The translations under genes and the position numbers were made by a program. From Pseudopithomyces maydicus (taxonomy: Eukaryota; Ascomycota; Dothideomycetes; Pleosporales; Didymosphaeriaceae), in the NCBI GenBank assembly GCA_026873275.1, contig JANTUC010000004.1, positions 1,674,001 through 1,738,000 of the forward strand: 64,000 bases of DNA, written 5' to 3'. Each line of letters starts with the position of its first letter. Position 1 is the stretch's first letter. A model generated the notes under the pieces. It was not told the origin of the DNA. It saw nothing but the letters and a program-made list of their open reading frames with translations, and made no database searches. Below, in pieces: positions 11,950 to 26,109 of the stretch.

Positions 11950-12239
11950 CGGCAATATAATTATAATACATAAAAACTAAGTAGCAAAAAGATATCCCCC
12001 TTTTAAATAGTATAAAAAGCACTAGTATATAAAAAGCTTTATAAAAAATTAGCTAAATTATTATTAAATTAATTTAGTTATCCTTTTATTAGCTATTATA
12101 GTACTAATAATTTAATACCTTAATACTTTAATACTATTCTTATAAGGCTAAGTATTATAATATTTATAATAGACCTATAATATTATAGCACTTAAGCCTC
12201 TATCTATTTTTATATTTATTTATTACTATTTATTACTAT
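11950..12239 (+). mobile_element. Diverged remnant related to the foldback element
   Basis: This stretch resembles the central loop of copy A (about 13050-13290) in the same order and strand. Shared blocks include the run around GATATCCCCC/GAGTATCTCC, AAGGCTAAGTATTATA (exact in both), and AGCACTTAAGC against AGTACCTAAGC. It is too degraded to define ends. It may be the left part of an older copy into which copy A inserted. Confidence 0.4.
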
Positions 12240-14036
12240 AGTGGCGCCCCTTTAGGGCGTTATCTATATCCTAATATAATTATCACCCTTTTTATACTAA
12301 GTATAAATAGTATTATAGAGCTATCTATTTATTTTTATTTAATTATAATATCTTCTGCTCCCCCTATACTTATTAATTATAATTATTTATTAGTATATAG
12401 ACATCTTATGTATAAACTAATAATAATTAATACCTACTTAAGGTAGTTATATAGTACTTTTTAATCTTTTAAGTTACTTAATACTAAGCAACTATTTTAA
12501 GTAATAATTTTAAAAATATAGTATTAGCCTTACTTATTAATTTTATTATAAAATTTAAATACTCTTTTAAAATTTCCCTTTTTTTATTTTTTATTTAGCT
12601 ATAAGCTCTCTTAGCTTAATTATTTATTTTATAATAAAATTATATTTTAAGTGTATAGCAGCGACGTGCTATATTAAAAAATATATTTTAATTATTTAAT
12701 TTATAATTAAGGTAACCTCTCTATAAAATTTAATAAAAATTACTAAATTAAAAGTGCTACTTTAGAGGCCTTTAATTACTAAATTAGCTAGTTTAAAATA
12801 TTTAAAAAATTATAATAATTCTATAATTTTAGTAGCTTATATATAGGTAATATTATTTAATATATTTTTAAATATAGGTAATTAAGGTTTAGTAATTATT
12901 TTAATCTTAATATATAAAGTAGTAAAAATAATTAATAAGTAATTATTAATAAAGGCCTTATCCTATATTAAATTATATATTTTATAGAATGGTAAAAAGG
13001 TGTCTAGTTAGTTAACTAAACGTTGTAAAAATGATTAATAAAAGAGTATCTCCTTACTAAATAGCAGAAAAATATAATATATAAAAATTAGTAAGTAAAA
13101 ACGCTTTATTTTACCTAGATTATTATTAGGCTAACTTAATTATATTTCTTTAGTTACTCTATAGTGTTAAAGCCTTAATATCTTAATTATCCTTTAAAGG
13201 CTAAGTATTATATAGGTATAATAGTATTATATTTATATAGTACCTAAGCTATCTCTTTTTTCTATTATTATTATATCTACGTAGTAGAGTATATATATAA
13301 TCTAATATAAGATAGGGCCTCTATTAATAATTACTTATTAATTATTTTTATTATCTTATATGTTAAGATTAAAATAATTACTAAACCTTAACTACCTGTG
13401 TTTAAAAATATATTAAATAATATTACCTATATATAAGCTACTAAAATTATAAAGTTATTATAATTTTTTAAGCACTTTAAACTAGCTAATTTAATAATTA
13501 AAGGCTTTTAAAGTAGCGCTTTTAACTTAGTAATTCTTACTAGGTTTTATAAAGAGGTTACCTTAATTATAGGTTAAATAATTAAAATATATCTTTTAAT
13601 ATAGCACGTTATTATTATACACCTAAAGTATAGTTCTATTATAAAGTAAATAATTAAGCTAAGGGAGCTTATAACTAAGTAGAAGATAAAGAAAAAGGAA
13701 ATCTTAAAAAAGTACTTAAATTTTATAATAAAATTAATAAGTAAGGCTAATACTATATTTTTAGAATTATTACTTAAGGCGATTATTTAGTACTAAGTAA
13801 TTTAAAAAATTAGGAAATACTGTATAACTGCCTTAAATAAGTATTAATTATTATTAATTTATATATAGGGCGTCTGTGTGCTGGTAGATAATTATAATTA
13901 ATAGGTATAGAAGGGGAGCAGAGAATACTATAATTAAATAAAAATAAGTAAATAGCTCTATAATACTATTTATACTTAGTATAAAAAGGGTGATAATTAT
14001 ACCAGGATATAGATAACGCCCTAAAGGGGCGCCACC
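12240..14036. mobile_element. Foldback-type DNA element, copy A (GGTGGCGCC termini)
   Basis: An element of about 1.8 kb whose two halves are inverted copies. The left arm (12240 to about 12977) and the reverse complement of the right arm (about 13293-14036) run in parallel from GTGGCGCCCCTTTAGGGCG inward with mostly transition differences. The loop is about 316 bp. The right end reads GGCGCCACC; the left end begins AGTGGCGCC, which equals GGTGGCGCC after one TpG to TpA change. No transposase frame survives. The very long inverted arms suggest a foldback or MULE-like non-autonomous element. I found no convincing target duplication directly flanking this copy. Confidence 0.7.
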
Positions 14037-14084
14037 ATTAAATTATATATATACTCTACTACGCAGATATAATAATAGTAAAAG
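14037..14084 (-). mobile_element. Left fragment of foldback copy B
   Basis: The sequence matches the reverse complement of the copy A loop around 13263-13303 (shared block ATATATATACTCTACTACG then AGATATAATAATA). It continues logically at 28597 if the outer LTR element and one AAAAG are removed, so it is the left piece of a copy split by that insertion. Confidence 0.6.
14080..14084. repeat. Target-site duplication AAAAG (left) of outer LTR element
   Basis: AAAAG sits immediately before the left 168-bp LTR and recurs at 28592-28596 immediately after the right LTR. Confidence 0.75.
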
Positions 14085-14252
14085 TATTAAAATAGGTATA
14101 GTAGCAAGTAGGTCTCCTATAAATAATAAAATTAATTTCTATTTAAGCCCCTATCCCCTTTAGCTTCCTTTTTTATATATTATACTAGTATAGTGCTAGC
14201 GCTTAAATAAAGTATAAGTAGTTTTAAATACTAAAAGGGTATCCTCTTTATA
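14085..14252 (-). repeat. Left LTR of outer element (168 bp)
   Basis: Direct repeat of 28424-28591 with equal length. Shared blocks include TAAATAATAAAATTAATTTC and CCCCTTTAGCTTCCTTTT. Differences are nearly all transitions. Confidence 0.8.
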
Positions 14253-16132
14253 ATTATTCCCTCCCTTTATATAGACGTCTTGGCTATAAAGGATTAGGTT
14301 TATATTATAGTATTAAATAAAATAATTAAAAACGCTATTAATATACTCTTATTATAAGCTTTTATTATTATATATATTAAGGTTCTAATATTATAAATAT
14401 ATAATTATATCTTTTTTATTTATAAGTGCACTTACTGCGCTATTATTATATTTATATAAATAATTTTACTTATTTTAGACCTTCCTATCTCCTTACTTCT
14501 TTTATACTAGAAAAGAGAGGTCTTTTATTTCTTTTATAGTATTAATTATCTTCTTCTCTAGTATACACCTATTTTTACGTTATTATTATATTAATAGGGC
14601 TATAAGTTCTTAAGTTTATAATATATTATTTTATATATCCCTATCGCTACGCCCTTGCTTATATTATATATAAATTCTAATTACTTAGTAATACACCCCT
14701 TATTAAAAACTTCTTTTCTTTTATTATCTCCGCTATTTAAAGCAGATCTTTTATAACTTATATACTTATTATAATATTAATAGCGTTACGCGCTATAGAC
14801 GCTATTTTAACTTATATAAATATTATAATTTAGTACCTTAAAAATTTATTCTTTAGGTTAATAACTTCTTTTATAATTATAAGTGCCTCGCTAATACTAT
14901 AAATTCTACTTCTATCTAAATTAAAGCACTTACGACTACTACCTATAAGTATACTTAAAATATTAACTTCTTTATTTAAAAGATTATTAAAAAGGGGTTT
15001 TATAAATATTTAACTATTATAGAGGCGGCGCTACTCTAAATAATTATAATTAAGTATTTTACTATTGCAGTAGAGGGTTATTTAAATATTTTAAGATAAT
15101 TAATATATAAACTTATTAATTACTATACTTTTATATTAATATTATATAGTATAATTTACTGCCTCTTAGTATACTTAATATATAGTCCCCTACTTCTATT
15201 TCTAAGCCTAAAGAGGAGGATAAGTTAGTTCTTTAAAAAGATAAGAAACCTTAAAATATTTTTAATAGAAAAAATAAGTTGTAGCCTGCCCTTAAGACCC
15301 TTATAAATTAAAAATATATATATAGTACTACACTTATCCTTAATATTATTAAGTTTAATATTATATAGAATCCCCCTACTATCTTTACTAATTATATAAC
15401 TTCTATATATTATTATAATACTAATTAAGGTCCTTAAGATCCTCCTTAGAGGAGTTCTACTAAAAATAGAACTTAAATTAAAATACTTATTAAGAATATT
15501 AAATAATCTATTTTAATTACTATATAGATATTATTAGCGTACTAGTATTCTATTATACTTTTATTTAGTTTTAAGGCTACCTCTTTAAGTATTAATATAA
15601 ATCTTTTTTTAATGCGCCTTCTATAGCTATTTATAATATTATTATTATATCCCCTCCGCGCTCTTATATCCTTTTATTAATATTTAAAGTTTTTAATACT
15701 ATTATAGTTTCTGCTTTTAACCCTAGCTATAATAAAGAAATATTTATACTTTATTTATTTTATACCGCAACTCCTATTATTAATAAAGATCTAGAGAAAG
15801 AGTTTAATAACTTATTATAAAATTTTTTTATTCTAGGTCTATATTTTTATAGCGTATTAATATTAGCCTTTACTTATTTTCTTACTACTTCCCCTAAAAT
15901 TAAGTGTAAAAAGTATAGTTACCCCCTAATAATAATAATTTCTAAAGTAATATAATAATTAAAAAGCCCTATAGTAGTGCTGTAAAGGCGCCCTCTAATT
16001 ATAATAGTATTAATTACTATAGTTATAGCTATAATAGCTATAGTTAAGAAATTTTAATAATTATTTTATTTTTAATTTAGACTCTACACTCTCCCTTTAG
16101 TATTTACTTTTTTATAGAGTAATATTAGTGCG

Positions 16133-16137
16133 CCCTT
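16133..16137. repeat. Target-site duplication CCCTT (left) of inner LTR element
   Basis: CCCTT directly precedes the left LTR at 16138 and recurs at 23526-23530 directly after the right LTR. Confidence 0.8.
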
Positions 16138-16759
16138 TATTATAAGGGATTCCTACTTATTTAGTCTGTGTAAGGGTAGGCAGGCTTCTTAGGAGCCTTA
16201 TAGGTATTTAGTAGTTAAGTAATAGTTAAGTAATAGGTAATGCAAATATCCTTATTTTATTATTAAAAATAAGATAACTATCTTTTATAAAAACTAATAA
16301 TTTTTAATTATAAAGAAGAGCTTCGATTTAGCTATAAGCGAGTATATAAAGATATATAAAAAATTAATTATAAAGAATAGAAAATATATAGAGAGTATTT
16401 TAAATTATATACTATTTTATCTATCCTTTGCTGTCCCTAGACCTACTAATTTACTTTTATAAATTCTATTTATTTAGTAAAAGTAATTTTTTTTACTCCT
16501 ATAAATCCTATCCTTTAAATAGGAGTAATTATTTTATTCTTATAAATTCTATTTTTTTAGCGGGAGTAACTACTCTACTCTTATTAAGACTTAGTACTTT
16601 TAGGATCTTATATTCTTAGTAAGATTATAATTATATAATATATTATCTAGCTAGCCCTGCTATCTAATATATAATTAACTATTATCTTTATTTTAATCGC
16701 TAGTATTTTATATATAATTCTTTCCTGCTATCTTACAATTTCTTATTATAATTATAATA
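16138..16759 (-). repeat. Left LTR of inner element (622 bp)
   Basis: Direct repeat of 22904-23525, alignable along its whole length. The right copy ends GTAATTGTAACA where the left copy reads ATAATTATAATA, showing one-sided C-to-T/G-to-A decay. Confidence 0.85.
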
Positions 16760-19697
16760 TTACCCCCTATTTAAGGTTATTATTTTAATAGTCTATATTT
16801 ATTATCGCGGTATAGTTTACTAGCGTTATAATTACCTCTATAATAATTATAGCTATAAAAGTGGGGATCCCTATAGTATTATTTTCCCTTTTTTTATTCT
16901 TTATTCGCCTGACTATACCTAAAATACTAAAATTATTATTAATTAAGAAATATCGTGCGCGTACTAATAAGGTTTATTATTATAGTTTAGTAATACTAAT
17001 AAAATGTGCTTATTATATTAAGAAGAAGGTTTTAAAGTATTTTATAAATACTTTTATTAAGGAGTGTGCTATATATATTACAGTCTATATAGAATATAGT
17101 CTTTAAATTTTTAAGAAAGAGTAGGAGCGCGTTTAGGTAGTAAAATATTAAAAATATATTAAGCTTTTAATTATTAAAGTAGAGGCTGTCTGTTTAAGGC
17201 TTAAAATTATTTAGACTAAGGAGGAGGAATAGGCTTTTATTATATATAATACCTATATAACTAATATAATAGAGACTTTAAAGAAGGAGGCTTTAAAGAG
17301 TAGAGTTACTATTATTTTTATAATACTACTTATACTATTAATTAACTTAGGCTAATTATAGGCTGATCCTTTTTTTTATTTAATCCTTTTTTATTTTTTA
17401 ATCTTTCTACCTTTTTAGCTAATTTTAAATTAAGTGTCCCCTTATATGGTTATTTTAAAAGTAGTATACTAATTTTTATTAGTAAAAGTTTTTTAGTAAT
17501 TTTTTATAATTTATAAGGTTTTCTTTTAGTTTTTAAGTATTATACTGCTCTAACTATTTTTTCTATTTTATTAGGTATTATTATTAACTTTTATTTATTT
17601 ATAGGTTCTTAATAGCTTTAATCTTATACTTATTATCTTTTAGTTCTAGCTAGGTTTTAATTAGAGCGCTTAGAGGTGTTAATTCTAGAAAGTTTTTATA
17701 AAAGATAGGATATATTTTAGTTCCTTATAGTAGAAGTAGTTTACTTATAATTAGTCCCTTAGTTTTTATAATTTTAAAGGGTCTTATTTATAGATAGTCT
17801 AGTTTTTTGCTTAGTTTTTTAGTTTTTAGATTTTTTTATAATAGGAAAACTTTATCCCCTTTTTAAAGATTAGTCCCTTAATTCTTTATTTATTTATATT
17901 TGTAGATGCTAAGAGGGCCTTTTTTATAATTCTTTTATAGAGGGTGTTATATAGTTTTTTTATTCTTTAAGCCTTATTCTAAGCTTTTATAGAAATGCTT
18001 TCTATATCTTATAGATTTTAATAAGCTGACTGGCTTATATTTATAGTTTATATAATATAGTAAATATTCTATTATATTTAACTTAGCTCTATTATATACT
18101 AGCTATACTATTAATAGTAGTTCTATCTAATTATTTTATTACTTATTAATATAGAATCTTAGGTACTATTTTAGCGTCTAGTTAGTTCTTTCCGTTTATC
18201 TATTTATTTATGGATAGAAGCTTATTAATAGCTTTTAATTTATTCCTAACATTATAATAAATATATTTTAGTATTTAGACGTAAAGAGCTTATTATAATT
18301 TATAATAAATTTTTTTAGTGGGCCGTGCTCCGCGAATAGCATATTATTAATTTTATAAGCTAGTTCTTTTGCTATTATAAACTCTTTTATAAGCCTAAAC
18401 TTTATAGCTTTTATAAGTCTATCTACTATTACTATAATAGTATTATATATTTATTTTGTCCCTAGTTATAGCAATTTTAGGAGTTTTATTATAAAATCTA
18501 TTATTATACTTTATTATGGCTGTTAGGCTGCTAGTAATAATTATAGGAGATTATAGGGCTTATATCTTTTAAGCTTATTTTTATAGTAGGCTAAATAATT
18601 ACTTATCTCTTTAGTAATTATTTATTTAAGTTTAGGGATAGCGTATTTATTTATAATATATTATATTATTTTTTCTATGCCTAGGTATCCCCATTCCTTA
18701 GACTTATATAGTTCTTTTATTAATTTGGGTACCTCCTATATTTTTATAATAATTTATTCTTAGTAGTCTATTAGTTTAATTAATACTTTTTATACTTTAA
18801 GTTTTAGAAATCGTTCGTTTTCCTAGGGTTTTTTAGGTTAATTATATTTTAGAGTCCCGTCGTGCCCCTTTTAAAATATTATATTATATAATTCTAGTTT
18901 ATCCTTAATTAGGTTAATTCTTTTACTTAAGATATCTGCCGCCCTATTAAGGGTCCCTAAGTAATAGTAGATTATAAAGTTAAAGTTTATAAGGAACTTT
19001 ACCTATTATACCTATTACTAGTTAAGTTTCTTTATTAATATAAAGCTAATAAGGTTTATATAGTCTATTTATATCTTAATTTTTATAGGCGCTCCTATGA
19101 GCTGCATTTTTTATTATTTAAAAGTATTTATTACCCTTAGTAGTTCCTTATTATAAATATTATAGTTTAGTTCCGCTTTAGAGAACTTTTATAAGTAAAA
19201 GAATATTAGTCTCTACTTCCTATCTTTATACTACTATATAAATACTGTTTTAAGTGCGTAGTTAAATATATCTATTTTAATTTAGATTTTCTTCTATAAG
19301 TTAAATATTTATAAGAGGGGTATTAAGAGAAATAGTTTCTTTAAGCTTTTAAATACTATATATTATTTCTTTTTCTACTTAAATCCTACTTCTTTTTTTA
19401 TAATCTTTATTAAGGGTGCTGTTATCTTAAAATAATTAATAATAAACTTTTAGTAGAAGTTAGTAAACCCTAAAAAGGACTAAATATCTTTTATTAATTT
19501 AGATTATAGCTATTTTTATACTATAACTACTTTTTTAGGGTATATAGCGATCCCTTCTCTTAAGATAATAAATCCTAAGTACTTAATTTTTATTGTGTGG
19601 AACTCACACTTATTTAAATATAAAAGTAATTAGTATTCTTTTATCTTTTTAATACTTTTTATATATGCTATATATATTCTTTAAGTATTTCTTTAAA

Positions 19698-19721
19698 GTA
19701 TATTAGTATATCGTCTAGGTA
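19698..19721 (-). other. Surviving reverse-transcriptase box YLDDILIY
   Basis: On the minus strand the eight codons read Tyr-Leu-Asp-Asp-Ile-Leu-Ile-Tyr, the palm-domain active site of Ty3/Gypsy reverse transcriptases. It fixes the element's strand and family despite the lack of an open frame. Confidence 0.8.
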
Positions 19722-22700
19722 TATTGTGCAGAATATATTTAAGTATTTATATAATACCTTATTTACTACTGCTTAGAATATTACTAGGGTATTTATAAGT
19801 TCTATTAATATAATTATAAATTTATATAATCTATAGCGTATTTAGAATATAATTATTTATTTATGTTCTTTAGCTATGCGGATACGGTAAAAGCTATTTT
19901 ATATATTAAATTTTATAAATTATTTAGCTCTTTAAAGACAATCTATAAGCTCTATTATTAGTAGTAATAGATATTAGTTCTTAATAGTTTTATTATTTAG
20001 TTATTAGTAATCTATATATAATTAGAGTTATCTATTCTTCTTTAGTATAAATAGTATAGCAGAGGCTATTAGGCTCTTACTAGATTATATAAACTTTTAC
20101 TTTAAATTCTTCTTTAACTATTTTATTAGTTCTTTCTATTAATCTTATAATAATAATTATAGTTATTTTAGGTATAGCTTTATACTTTCTTATAGGTAGA
20201 TTTTATAATCCTATTCTTAGTATTTTAAAAGTATTTTATTATTTTTCTTATAAAAGAGTTCTGCAAAGTCTTAGTATTCTTAAAATATAAATAGAATTTC
20301 TTATCCCTTCTTCTAGAGCTTACTCCTTTATATTTAAATAATATCTATCTTCTAAGAGTCCTTTTTATAAATTCTTATAATTTTATAAGGCAATATCTAT
20401 TATATAGTTTTTCTTTTATTAATTCCCTCTCTTTAAGGTGTGCACTAAACCTTTAGATATACTTATAACTTCCTTATATTAGTAACCCTAACTATAGATT
20501 CTTAATTATATATTATTTTTTTCTACTAGTTAATAATAGGATTATACTTTAATAGCTAATTATAATTAATAATTACTTTTAGGCTTTCTAAGTCTATTAT
20601 AATAAAGCTATATTAGCTCTAGAGTCTATCTAGACTAATAGATAATAATATTATTTTAAGATATAATTAGCCTTTATTATATCTTTAGGAGAATATCTTA
20701 TTTATTATTTTTACTTAAATAGGTATTATCTTATTCTAATAGGGCAGCTTATACTTTTTTACTACTTTAGGGGAGATTAAATATTTAGTAGCTCTAGGGT
20801 TTATAAGTACTATTACTTAATATCCTCTAATTATAACTTCTTTCTTAATATATAGGTTATCGTCTTAATTTACTCTATAAACCTTTATAGGGACACTTTT
20901 ACTAGTATAATTTATTTCTTAGTAGTGCACTAGTTTTTTAACTTATTATTAATATTACTTAGTTTCTTTAAGTTCCTCTTTAGGTAAGTGGTGTTTTACT
21001 TTTAGTTATATTCTATATAGAGCTTATTAAAATAAGCTTTAGCTTAATTTAGGCGTTCCTTTTCTTTCTTAGTATTATTCTACCCGTGCTAATTATATCC
21101 TTTTAGTATATATTTATTTAGAGTTATCTTTTAGTGCTCTTTACTAAATAGGTCTATAATATTTTTTTTTATATAATAGTGTATAAAATATTTCCTTTTA
21201 TAATCCTTCTAGTAAGTGATATCTTAGTGTACTATATTATAGTTTACTCTATAATTGGTGTTATATATGCTTACTTTTAAGGTATATTTATAAATTAGGC
21301 CTTATAGCTACTATTCTACTGCGTATTTATACTTATAGTAGATTTAATAAATATTATTATAGCACCTTATCTATCCTTTTTAAAGGTGGGTTTTTTTTTA
21401 ATTTTTTTAACTATATTAATAGTATATTACTATTTAGTAATCCTTTAGGCAGATATATTTATAAATAGAGTCTCTAAGTCGCTACTAGATATTATTTCTT
21501 ATTTTATTATAGGTTCTGCACTTTTCTTAATAGTATAAATATTATTTAATACTTTTATATTAGATCTAGATCTAGATTTAGTTATATAAGTTATTAATTA
21601 TTTTTTAGTATCAGTCTGCGAGTGCTAATATCTATTTATATATATTTTTATAAATTTAAATCCTTTTATTATAATTTTTAGTGTAGTATATTCCGCTTTT
21701 ATATAGCTAGTAAATATCCTTTAATATTTATTCCTAAATCTCTTTTTCTTATAGGATTAAGTATAACTATATCTATAGTAATTTATATTTTAACTCTAAG
21801 ATCTTACTATCTTCCTTTATAATAGAGGCTATTTATATTTATATTACTTATAATTATTTCCCTTTAATCTTATTTTTTATAATATAATTATATATAAAGT
21901 GTCCCGGCTCTCTATATCCTAAGTAGACTTTTTTATTATACTATTACTATTTTTCCTTATTAGATAATTTATTATTTCTATAGTTATACTTGCCCTTTTT
22001 CTATTATTATTTTTTATAGGCTTTATTAATTATTATAATATCCTTATTTTTATCTTACTTATTATAATTATAAGTTTTTTTATATTAGTCTTCTAGCTAA
22101 ATACTGGCCTTCCTAACTCCTTCTTTTCTAGGTATTATTTATATAGCCTATTATTAATATGAACCGCTAATTTAATAAATTCCTCTAGATTATTTAGTTA
22201 ATTATAATATATTAGTTCGTCCTTAATTAATTCCTTTAGTCTATTATAATATATAGCTTAGAGTAGGGTATTATCCTAGTTTATTTTAACTTATAACTAT
22301 TTAAACTCTAACGAATATTCGCTAGTAGACTTAATTTATTTAAGGCGTTATATTTATTATTCTGCCTTCTTTTCTTTATTAACTTTTTTAAATATAATTT
22401 TAATCTATTTCTTAAACCTATTTTAAGATTTAAAGACTTTCTTAGTAGCGTTATCTTATTTATACAGTTTATCTTTATAAGCTAGATAATTATCAATAAG
22501 GGGTTAAAGCTATTTAGCAGCTTTTTCTTTTATATATATTTTTATTATTAAGACTTTAGTCTAATTAGTGCTAAAGATCTTACTATTATAATAATAGTAT
22601 AATTCTATATTAGTAAGGAACATCTTAAGTCTAATCTTCCCTTTATTATAGTATTTAGCTACTTTAAAGGGTACTTTTACTATAGGTCTTACTTAGGCCT

Positions 22701-22903
22701 AAAGCAGTACTTATACTTATTCTTATATAATAATTATTAGGGCTATTATTTATATATAGAGTTTTTATATCTCCGCGGCTTAGGCCGCTAGTATTATTAT
22801 TAGATTTATTATAAGTCTAGAAGTAGTACTTTTATTAGGAATCTATAAACCTATAGAGCTTACTAGAGTTACTATATTAATTTAAACCTTTAGGTAATTA
22901 AAG

Positions 22904-23525
22904 TATTATAAGGGGTTTTTACTTACTTAATTTATATAAGGGCAGGTAGGCTTCTCGGGAGTTTTATAGATATTTAGTAATTAAGTAATAATTAAGTAAT
23001 AGGTAATGCGAATATCCCTATTTTATTATTAAAAGTAAAATAACTATCTTCTATAAAAGCTAATAATTCTTAATTATAAAGAAGAGCTTTAATTTAGCTA
23101 TAAGTAAGTATATAAAGATATATAAGAAGTTAACTATAAAAAATAAGAAATATATAAAGAGTATTTTAAATTATATACTATTCTATTTATCCTTCGCTGT
23201 CCCTAGACCTACTAGTCTATTTTTATAGATTTTATTTATTTAGTAGAAGTAACTCTCTTTACTTCTATAAATTTTATCCTTTAAATAGGAGTAATTATTC
23301 TATTTTTATAAATTCTATCTTTTTAGCGGGAGTAACTACTTTACTTTTACTAAAACTTAGTACTTTTAAAATTTTACGTTCTTAGCAGGATTATAATTAT
23401 ATAATATATTATTTAGCTGGCCCTATTATCTAGTATATAACTAATTATTACTTTTACCTTAGTTACTGGCATCTTATATATAATTCTTTCCTACTGTCTT
23501 ACGGTTTCTTGTTGTAATTGTAACA
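22904..23525 (-). repeat. Right LTR of inner element (622 bp)
   Basis: Same length and order as 16138-16759. It is the 5' LTR in the coding sense of the element. Confidence 0.85.
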
Positions 23526-26085
23526 CCCTTATAACGTGGCTTAATTAATATTAATAGTATTAACTACCTTAATTTTCTTCTTTTTAGTTTTATAAATTAT
23601 AATATTAGTTTTTTATTAATATCTTCCTTTAAAATCTATTAATTATATTCTTTATCCTATCTCTTCTATTTTATTAAGTACTAGAAAACGCCTTTTACTT
23701 TTCTTTTATTTAGTAGTATTTTAACTTTATAGTGTTCCTCTATTATAATACTTTTATTAGTCCTTATAAGTTTTAAATTTATAATTTCTTTATTATCCCT
23801 TAATTTATAGGGCTTTAGTAAGGAGGTATAAAATACTAAATAGATTTTAAAGTCTTTAGGTAAAACTAGTTTATAAGCTTATTTTCCTATTAACTCCTCT
23901 ATAAAAAAAGGATTAATATATTAGGGGGATAACTTCTTATTTAAATAAAGGGCTTTTAAGTTTCTTATAAAGAGTAATACTAGATCCCCTTTTAAGAAGA
24001 GTTAAAACTAATAATATTTATTATAGTACTATTTCTATATTTCTATAGTATACTACTAGTATAGTTTTATCGCTTCTCTATTTCTAGCTAAGATTTAAAG
24101 GTATACTATTACAGCTAAGGCCTTACTAGGTACTATTAATTTATAGTCTAAATATAAATAGAACCTATAATAGACGAAGAATAAAGATAATCTTATAGTT
24201 ATATTTTTTAAGTTATTATAAATAAATTTTATAATTAGAAGTAATTATAGCTAATTCTATTAGTCTTTATAAATATAAGTATATAGATATTACTCTAAAA
24301 TCTAGTTTTATTATTCTATCTATTTATTAATTTAAGAATAGAAAGTAGTGCTAAAGCAGCATTTTACCTTTATTATAAAATAGAATTCTAACTAAAATAC
24401 TAATATAAAGATAGAATCCTTATCTAATATAATATTTATAAAAATTCTAAAATACCTTATTATCTTTTTAAGAATAATTAAGCTATTTAGCTAGCCTCTA
24501 AAATTTTAGTAATAGGGATATACTAGGCTATCTTAGTATATTTATTTACTATTACTTAAATAATATTAACTACCTTTTTTTATTCTTACTAAAGGGAGAC
24601 TAATAATAAAATTTATTATTAGCTTTTACTAGGGCCTCTAAGATATTAATAATAATATTAGTTTACTTATAGGGCGCTATCTAGGCATCTTTATCTATAT
24701 ATATACTATATATAAGTTAATATATTTTTTTATAAAAATATTTAGGTTTAGCTAGTAATATAGCCTACTAATAAGTTTTAGAGTCTAAGCTCTACTAAAG
24801 TATTCTATTAATAGGTTATTATAATAATATTATAAAATCTCTGCCTTTAACGCGGGCTCTTTTAATATAAAGACCCTTTTATTATAATATAGTATACCCT
24901 TAGAGTCTATTTTTTATTATAATAATTACTTACCCCTACCGCGCTTAGTAAGTATTAAAATAATAATATTATACTATTTTTATAATATAAATAGGTTATT
25001 CTTTTAGGCCTATTTAATATAGTAAAGTAGGCTTCTCTTTATTAAAATATAAACTTCTTAGTCTTTTATAGTCTCTTTAGTCTATCGCCTAGATAGCCTT
25101 TTAAATACTAAAATAATATTAACTTTAATTATAATATTTAGCCCCTAGCTAATCTGTAGCGTCCTTTTAATATTATAATATTATAATAATAATACGTTAT
25201 TAGTGCTAGTCCTTATAGAAACTACTAAAAGGCCTTATAAGATAAATAATATATTTTATTTTAATAATCCCTTTATATTATTATTATTTACTAGTTAATA
25301 TAATAGCCTATTTATAGGGTTTATTTTTTTACCCTATATTTTATTTTAAAGTTATATACTATTAGAAAGGTAATTTATTTTATTTATCTTTATAATAGAA
25401 CTTTTACCCCTATAAATCCTTTTAAATTATTATAATTAGTAAGGACTTCTAAAGTATATATTAGACCTTTAATATAGTGGCGCTAGTATTATATAGCCTC
25501 TATAATAATATATAGCTTTAAGTTATAGGTATAATAATTCCCTTTTATAGGGGTTAACTTTCTTAACTAAAAGGTAATTAAATATTAATTACTAGTAAGG
25601 AACTTCTATAAAAATATTTTTATTAGACCTTAAATAGAGGCGTCTATTTTTAATTAAAAGGGTAGAGTAGAATTATAATACTATAAAAAAGGTATAATTA
25701 TAAAAATATTATTAAGCTAGAGCTTTACCCTTTTTATTATATTTATTTATAAAAAATACTCCTCCTAACTCTCCCTTTTAAGCTTCTTTAATATATTTAT
25801 AAGGGACTTTATAATTTAGGAGAAGCCTTAAATAAACCTATAATAAAAGTTAGTAAATTTAATAAAAACTTATATATCTTTAATAGAGCGAATTTTTAGT
25901 TACTTTTAAACTACTTTAATTTTACTTAAGTTTATCTATACGCCGTTGTAGCGTATAATAAATTTTAAAAATTTAACTTAGGTAGTATTAAAAATATATT
26001 TTTTTAAATTAATATATAGGCGGTACTATTATAGTTATAATAAGACTTTAATTACTTAGTTCTAATAGTCTTTATTATTCTTAGT

Positions 26086-26109
26086 AAAGATAAGGATATT
26101 ATCTAAATA
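26086..26109 (-). other. Decayed reverse-transcriptase box YLDNILIF
   Basis: Minus-strand codons read Tyr-Leu-Asp-Asn-Ile-Leu-Ile-Phe. The second catalytic Asp has become Asn by a single G-to-A change, which would abolish activity even without the stop codons nearby. Confidence 0.7.

Larger units (their letters stand above)
16138..23525 (-). mobile_element. Inner Gypsy-type LTR retrotransposon (7.4 kb)
   Basis: A complete but dead element of 7388 bp flanked by the 5-bp duplication CCCTT. The LTRs are both exactly 622 bp (16138-16759 and 22904-23525). On the coding (minus) strand the LTR begins TGTTACAATTAC, a common start for fungal Gypsy LTRs. The minus strand at 19698-19721 still reads YLDDILIY, the reverse-transcriptase catalytic box, surrounded by stop codons. 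A GGGGGTA purine stretch abuts the left LTR on the minus strand, consistent with a polypurine tract there. It is inserted in the outer LTR element and therefore younger, and its right LTR keeps more CpA/TpG than the rest. Confidence 0.85.

Noticed and set aside
16428..17106. Two open frames of 63 and 81 codons in the AT-rich island
   Set aside because: Low-complexity Leu/Ile/Tyr/Lys sequence in or near the left LTR of a RIP-degraded element whose coding strand is the opposite one.
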